Below are positions 6,481-10,175 of a DNA stretch of 10,175 bases, piece after piece. Source of the stretch: SAR202 cluster bacterium (GTDB taxonomy: Bacteria > Chloroflexota > Dehalococcoidia > SAR202 > CAJWER01); the NCBI GenBank assembly GCA_030740335.1, contig JASLXL010000043.1, positions 1 to 10,175 on the forward strand, read 5' to 3'. Below the pieces are notes generated by a model. It did not search any database and was not told where the DNA came from. It was given only the letters and a program-made list of their open reading frames with translations. Numbering within the stretch: position 1 is the stretch's first letter; the number at the start of each line of letters is the position of its first letter. The position numbers and the translations under genes were made by a program.

Positions 6481-7593
6481 ATGGAGATCGACGGATATTT
6501 GCTTGACGATCCAGAAGCCATCGATACGCCTGCATTCCTCGTTTACGAGGATATCGTCCAGCACAACATTGGCGAGGTTCTGCGCGTCTGCGGCTCGGTA
6601 GACCGTCTCGTGGCCCACGCCAAGACACACAAGTCAACGGACGTACTGAACCTGCAGATAGCCGCCGGCATACGATCTTACAAGTGCGCGACCTTGAGAG
6701 AAGCGGAGATGCTGGCCGAGGCGAACGTTGACGAGATTGTAATCGCGTACCCGATGTTGCACCCCAGGAAGCGCGAGCGTCTCGTTTCGCTGATGCAAAA
6801 ATTCCCCAATATAGAAGTAAAAGCTATCGTCAGTACCCCTGATCATCTCGCCGGCCTATCAGAGTCTATGGTGGCATCCGGTTTGGAACTGGGCGTCTAT
6901 CTTGACCTGGACACAGGTATGCGACGAACTGGGGCTCAGCCTGGCGCAGAGGCAGGTGAAATCTACGTCCAAGCCGCGCAGACTCCGGGACTGCGAGCCC
7001 TCGGCGTCCACGTCTTTGACGGCCACACGCTCTATAAGCCCGATGAGGCAGAGCGCCAGGCCCTTGTGGATACGAGCATCGGATATATGCACGAAGTGTG
7101 GGAGGTCGCTGAGTGCCACGGTATCGCGGCTGACGACAACTTGGCTGGCGGTTCTTGGTCGTTCCACCTGTACCTGGGTGAGGACGCGAACAAGGTCCGG
7201 GTAACACCTGGAACGTGGGTGTACTGGGATTCCCGCAATGCGACGATTCCTGAGCTGGATTTCAAGGTGGCCGCTGTCGTACTGGGACAAGTGATCGACA
7301 GTGACCCCGGCATGGACACGGTGACCACTGACCTTGGATCGAAAACCTGCTCTCCAGACCAACCGATGGAGCACCGCTTCAAACTCGTCGGGTATCCGGC
7401 AGCCGAGTTGACCGCTCAAAGCGAGGAGCACGGGGTATTGAGGCTCAATGGCGAGACTCTCGCGGTGGGAGATTTGGTGCTGGCAGCTCCCGGCCATGCT
7501 TGCACTACGACGGTAAAGTTCCCCTATGCTCTGGTCGTAGACAGCGGAGGACAAATTGCTGGCCGGTACGATCACGACGCCCGTGATCGATAG
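6481..7593 (+). CDS. DSD1-family PLP enzyme (D-serine dehydratase or D-threonine aldolase-like)
   Basis: A 370-residue fold-type III (alanine-racemase-like) PLP enzyme. Family members dehydrate or cleave D-3-hydroxy amino acids using PLP and a divalent metal. HAKTHK at 46-51 is the PLP-lysine motif, with Lys48 the expected Schiff-base residue. DLDTGMRRTG (142-151) and VHVFDGH (177-183, with GH at 181-182) match the central barrel strands. AGGSWSF (222-228) is the usual phosphate-binding GG(T/S) region, and TDLGSKT (283-289) is also typical. PGHACTT at 338-344 gives the C-terminal metal pair His339/Cys341. A His-x-Cys pair is associated with D-serine dehydratases, whereas D-threonine aldolases usually have His-x-Asp, so a dehydratase is somewhat favoured. 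The length is normal for the family. The ATG at 6481 has an AGGAG SD 6 nt upstream and a strong promoter. It is divergent from the UxuA-like gene and convergent with the molybdenum enzyme. Confidence 0.85.
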   Translation: MEIDGYLLDDPEAIDTPAFLVYEDIVQHNIGEVLRVCGSVDRLVAHAKTHKSTDVLNLQIAAGIRSYKCATLREAEMLAEANVDEIVIAYPMLHPRKRERLVSLMQKFPNIEVKAIVSTPDHLAGLSESMVASGLELGVYLDLDTGMRRTGAQPGAEAGEIYVQAAQTPGLRALGVHVFDGHTLYKPDEAERQALVDTSIGYMHEVWEVAECHGIAADDNLAGGSWSFHLYLGEDANKVRVTPGTWVYWDSRNATIPELDFKVAAVVLGQVIDSDPGMDTVTTDLGSKTCSPDQPMEHRFKLVGYPAAELTAQSEEHGVLRLNGETLAVGDLVLAAPGHACTTTVKFPYALVVDSGGQIAGRYDHDARDR

Positions 7594-7601
7594 CTAACCC
7601 A

Positions 7602-7635
7602 CCCCCAAAATAAAAGGGGCGAGTCACAGACCCGG
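7602..7635. terminator. Weak hairpins between convergent genes, possible terminator
   Basis: Between the stop at 7593 and the convergent gene end at 7668, CCCC (7603-7606) can pair with GGGG (7616-7619) across a 9-nt A-rich loop. Alternatively GGGGC (7616-7620) can pair with a GCCCC a few bases downstream. The stems are short and no proper U-tract follows on the plus strand. This is the only structure I see in the gap. Confidence 0.25.
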
Positions 7636-7667
7636 CCCCCTCGTGTGTTCTCTAACGATCCGCTCCG

Positions 7668-9893
7668 CTAGCCGCCGTTCTTGGACTGGATTGCCCTGGT
7701 GACCGCAGCTGGGCTCATCGGCAGTTCGTTCATGCGCACACCAATGGCCTGCCGCACTGCGTTTGCCACCGCAGCTAACGGTGGCACGATGCATACCTCG
7801 CCCACGCCACGAACTCCGAATGGGTGCTCGGGGTTGGCCACCTCGACGATGACGGTATCGATCATCGGCAGATCGAGGGATGTCGGCATGCGGTAGTCCA
7901 GAAGGGTGGCATTCTTCATACTGCCATCTTCACCCATGTAGTACTCTTCGTTGAGAGCCCAGCCGATACCTTGGACTGCTCCTCCTTGCATCTGGCCCTC
8001 GACGTAGCTCGGGTGGATTGCCTTGCCGACATCCTGGATTGCGGTGAATCGCAGGATGGTGACCTTGCCTGTCTCGGGATCGACCTCGACATCGACGATG
8101 TGGGTGGCAAAGGCGCTACCGGCGCCCTTCGGGTCCATGTTGGCGCTGCCTACGACCGGCCCGCCTGTTGCGGTCAGCTCCCCGGCAAGCTCGGCGAACG
8201 TTATCTTAAGTTCAGGGTCCGAAGTATGCTGGAAGACACCATTGACGAGCTCGATCTCATCGACTGGTCGGTCCCAAAGAAGTGCGGCACGTGCGGTCAT
8301 CTGTCGCTTGACGTCCTGGGCAGCCTCGTAGCAGGCCCAACCAGTCTTGAAGGCCGCTCCGCTACCGCCAGTCATCGATGTGTAACCAATGGTCTCGGTG
8401 TCGCCCACCTGGGGATTGACGGTCTCGACATCAATGCCGAGAACCTCTGCGAACTGCTGGGCCGCTCCCGGTCTGGTGCCGCCGATGTCCATCGAGCCGA
8501 TAGTCAGACTGACTGAGCCATCGTACCTAACGTTGGCAGTCGCGCATGCTGGGCCGGAACCATTGACCCAGAACCCGGATGCGACGCCACGGCCACGGTT
8601 CGGCCCTTCCAGAGGAGCTTTGTAATGGTCATGGGCCTTGGCTGCCTCAGCGGTTTCGATCGCGCCAATAACGGGATTTACAACGCCGTTGGCTCGCCTG
8701 GAGCCTTCCTTCGCGCCGTTCAATATCCGCATCTCCAGCGGATCCATCGAAATTTTTTCGCAAATCTCGTCAATGACCTGTTCGGCTGCGTAGGCTGCAG
8801 CAGGCGCTCCAGGTGCGCGGTAGGCGGCCGTCTTGGGCATGTTGTCTACCACGTCGTAGCCGTCGATCAGCACGTTCGCGATGTCGTAGGGCGACAGCAT
8901 GCACTGAGCGCCCGCTCCGACTGCTGAGCCAGGATACCCACCGGCCTCGTAGTACATCTTGGTCTCGGCGGCAGTGATCCGTCCGTCGTTGGTGACGCCC
9001 ATCTTTAATTTGATATAGGTGCCGGATGTCGGGCCAGTCGCCTCCATAACGTCCGCCCGGCTCATCGTGATCTTCACCGGCAGGCCCGACTTGTGCGACA
9101 GAACGACCGCGACGGGCTCCAGGTAGACGGTGGTCTTCCCACCAAACCCGCCGCCGATCTCCATTGGGATTACCCTGATATGTGACGCAGGCACTCCCAC
9201 CATTTTTGCTGTGTTTTCGCCGATCTGGAAATGCCCCTGGGAACTGCACCAGAGGGTGATTTGGTCCTGAGGAGTCCACCATGCCGTTGCGGAGTGGGGC
9301 TCGATGTAGCCCTGGTGAACCATCTTCGTGCGGAACTCCCGCTCGACGATCACGTCGGCCTGACCGAACCCGGACTCAACGTCTCCGAGCTTGAGTTGCA
9401 GATGGTCTGCAATGTTGTTCTCGTACTCGTCGTGGAGCTGGGGGGCACCCGGCTTGATCGCCTCTTCGATGTCATTAACGAGTGGCAGCACCTCGTACTC
9501 GACATCGATCAGGGCCGATGCCTCTTCCGCTGCGTGGAGGCTAGTCGCCGCCACAGCCGCCACTGCGTGGCCCTTGTAGAGGACCTTGTCCTTGGCAAGA
9601 ATCTTGTTGCTTGCCTGACGATCCCCGAGCACTGTGGAATCCGTGTCCACCAGGTCTGCCGATGTGGCAACTGCCCGGACTTCCGGGTGAGCCTCGGCCT
9701 TGCTGGTGTCGACGGAGATGATCCGTGCATGGGCGTGCGGGCTCCGAACGATCATTCCATGCAGAAGTCCGGGTGGGCTGATGTCTGCGCCGTACAGCGC
9801 CTTACCTGTGACTTTGTCAAAGCCATCGTGGCGGACGGGGCGTTTGCCCACAACCTTAAATTCCTTGTTAGAGAGCACGATGTTGGATGTCAT
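7668..9893 (-). CDS. Xanthine dehydrogenase/aldehyde oxidase-family molybdenum-binding large subunit
   Basis: A 741-residue molybdopterin-binding subunit of the xanthine oxidase family. These enzymes hydroxylate N-heterocycles or aldehydes using water. The N-terminal a/b hammerhead domain is clear (GFDKVTGKALYGADI, 24-38, and RSPHAHARI, 50-58). Mo-cofactor contacts include SSQGHFQ (217-223), GGGFGGKT (247-254) and the active-site loop AAYRAPGAP (356-364). The late GVRGVGE motif (693-699) ends in Glu699, the expected catalytic base. AYRAPGAP is unlike the AYRCSFR loop of form I CO dehydrogenase, so it is not CoxL. The 2Fe-2S (small) and FAD (medium) subunit genes are not adjacent: both flanking genes are on the opposite strand, so the partners must be encoded elsewhere. 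The ATG at 9893 is preceded by GGAGG at the unusually long distance of 14 nt. No better start fits, because the conserved N-terminus begins only about 12 residues in. The substrate cannot be assigned. Confidence 0.93.
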   Translation of the reverse strand: MTSNIVLSNKEFKVVGKRPVRHDGFDKVTGKALYGADISPPGLLHGMIVRSPHAHARIISVDTSKAEAHPEVRAVATSADLVDTDSTVLGDRQASNKILAKDKVLYKGHAVAAVAATSLHAAEEASALIDVEYEVLPLVNDIEEAIKPGAPQLHDEYENNIADHLQLKLGDVESGFGQADVIVEREFRTKMVHQGYIEPHSATAWWTPQDQITLWCSSQGHFQIGENTAKMVGVPASHIRVIPMEIGGGFGGKTTVYLEPVAVVLSHKSGLPVKITMSRADVMEATGPTSGTYIKLKMGVTNDGRITAAETKMYYEAGGYPGSAVGAGAQCMLSPYDIANVLIDGYDVVDNMPKTAAYRAPGAPAAAYAAEQVIDEICEKISMDPLEMRILNGAKEGSRRANGVVNPVIGAIETAEAAKAHDHYKAPLEGPNRGRGVASGFWVNGSGPACATANVRYDGSVSLTIGSMDIGGTRPGAAQQFAEVLGIDVETVNPQVGDTETIGYTSMTGGSGAAFKTGWACYEAAQDVKRQMTARAALLWDRPVDEIELVNGVFQHTSDPELKITFAELAGELTATGGPVVGSANMDPKGAGSAFATHIVDVEVDPETGKVTILRFTAIQDVGKAIHPSYVEGQMQGGAVQGIGWALNEEYYMGEDGSMKNATLLDYRMPTSLDLPMIDTVIVEVANPEHPFGVRGVGEVCIVPPLAAVANAVRQAIGVRMNELPMSPAAVTRAIQSKNGG

Positions 9894-9938
9894 TTTGGGG
9901 TTTCTAGCCTCCGAGGTGGTCTTGCTGACAACAGGGCA

Positions 9939-9983
9939 AATTGTATCACAAGGGGACAGAATTGAATCGAATTGGACACAAGG
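9939..9983. repeat. Phased AATTG repeats and near-identical direct repeats in a divergent promoter region
   Basis: AATTGTATCACAAGG (9939-9953) and AATTGGACACAAGG (9970-9983) are near-identical direct repeats offset by 31 bp. A third AATTG lies at 9960-9964. The three AATTG copies start at 9939, 9960 and 9970, offsets of 21 and 10 bp, which is about two and one helical turns and places them on one face of the DNA. They cover the -35 of the plus promoter and the likely promoter of the minus gene, as expected for cooperative regulator sites. Confidence 0.45.
9941..9951. promoter_or_regulatory. Match to the FadR-type (FCD) GntR operator consensus
   Basis: TTGTATCACAA reads as TNGT-N3-ACNA, the consensus described for the FadR subfamily of GntR repressors, which commonly control sugar-acid and organic-acid catabolism. 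It overlaps TACAAT (minus strand, 9940-9945), a plausible -10 for the molybdenum hydroxylase gene. The nearest -35-like hexamer on that strand (TTCAAT) is only 15 bp away, so the promoter itself is tentative. An 11-bp degenerate motif can occur by chance. Confidence 0.35.
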
Positions 9984-9990
9984 ATATAAT
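9962..9990 (+). promoter_or_regulatory. Sigma-70-type promoter of the RraA-like gene
   Basis: TTGAAT at 9962-9967, a 17-bp spacer, and a perfect TATAAT at 9985-9990. Transcription would begin near 9997, about 60 nt before the ATG at 10056. Strand, spacing and position all fit, and it is the best promoter in the window. Confidence 0.7.
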
Positions 9991-10055
9991 CCGCCGCAAA
10001 CGTGATCGTAGAGGTTCTTAAAGGCCGATGCAAAGTCAACACGGGAGAACGCACA

Positions 10056-10175
10056 ATGGGGAATTCTAGCGACATATTCGAGGCGCTGAAGGAGTTCGAC
10101 TCCGCTACGATCTTTAACGCGGTCATCGAGGACATGGGGGCTAGTCAGGGCGGGGCAGAGTTGGAGGGCAAAGGG
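10056..10175 (+). CDS. Probable RraA-family protein, 5' fragment (first 40 residues)
   Basis: An open frame from the ATG at 10056 to the window edge. It has a GGGAG SD 8 nt upstream and a strong promoter further up. The segment LKEFDSATIFNAVIEDMG (11-28) resembles the N-terminal helix of RraA/4-hydroxy-4-methyl-2-oxoglutarate aldolase proteins, whose usual form is L-x-x-(Y/F)DT-x-T-(I/V)-x-NA-(I/L)-E-x-(L/M)G. Family members cleave 4-hydroxy-2-oxo acids to pyruvate-type products or, in enterobacteria, bind RNase E. A catabolic aldolase role suits the neighbourhood. The metal-binding and catalytic residues lie beyond the window, so the family call rests on this short stretch only. It is divergent from the molybdenum hydroxylase gene and probably shares its regulatory region. 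Confidence 0.6.
   Translation, partial: MGNSSDIFEALKEFDSATIFNAVIEDMGASQGGAELEGKG

Noticed and set aside
7824..8516. Long plus-strand frame (230 codons) opposite the molybdenum hydroxylase
   Set aside because: It is a shadow of a clear 741-residue gene with intact family motifs.
7668..9893. Identification as carbon monoxide dehydrogenase large subunit (CoxL)
   Set aside because: The active-site loop is AYRAPGAP, not the AYRCSFR of form I CO dehydrogenase, and CoxM/CoxS genes are absent.
9231..9965. Plus-strand 244-codon frame opposite the 5' part of the molybdenum hydroxylase
   Set aside because: It is antisense to conserved coding sequence, runs through the promoter region, and has no SD or motifs.

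Overview
The window appears to be bacterial chromosomal DNA of moderately high GC content. Shine-Dalgarno (SD) sequences precede most genes, and two sigma-70-type promoters can be read directly. The gene mix consists of a DapA-family aldolase, a short-chain dehydrogenase, a UxuA-like dehydratase, a gamma-glutamyltransferase-like protein, a DSD1-family PLP enzyme, an orphan molybdenum hydroxylase large subunit and an RraA-like protein. This is the kind of catabolic inventory seen in environmental heterotrophs such as SAR202/Dehalococcoidia-type Chloroflexota, but that assignment is an impression from content and not a demonstrated placement. No rRNA, tRNA, CRISPR array, transposase or phage gene was found.

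Layout. Bases 1-559 (minus) carry the N-terminal 186 residues of a DapA/NanA-superfamily aldolase that runs off the left edge. It is divergent from a plus-strand pair (740-1489 and 1508-3256) encoding an SDR oxidoreductase and a 582-residue protein that I do not recognise. The shared upstream region (560-739) holds a perfect 12-bp palindrome. The SDR's cofactor-binding motif lies upstream of its first conventional start codon. A converging intergenic region (3257-3488) contains a roughly 110-120 bp hairpin-rich element that resembles a dispersed palindromic repeat. A minus-strand pair follows: a UxuA-like dehydratase (5313-6353) is transcribed first, then a GGT-like N-terminal nucleophile hydrolase (3489-5282).

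From a 127-bp divergent promoter region, a DSD1-type PLP enzyme (6481-7593) is transcribed on the plus strand. It converges on a large molybdenum hydroxylase subunit (7668-9893, minus). That gene is divergent from the first 40 residues of a probable RraA-family protein (10056-end, plus). The region between those two carries a clear promoter with helically phased AATTG repeats and a match to the FadR-type GntR operator consensus.

How the genes may work together (inference). Aldolase, sugar-acid dehydratase, SDR and RraA-type aldolase functions fit breakdown of oxidised sugars or other hydroxy-acids to pyruvate-type products. The GGT-like and DSD1-like enzymes would process amide-linked or D-configured amino-acid or hydroxy-amino-acid parts. 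No single substrate can be named from the sequence. The items most worth following up are the unrecognised 582-residue protein and its link to the SDR, the GGT-like enzyme lacking expected gamma-glutamyl-binding residues, and the anomalous SDR 5' end.
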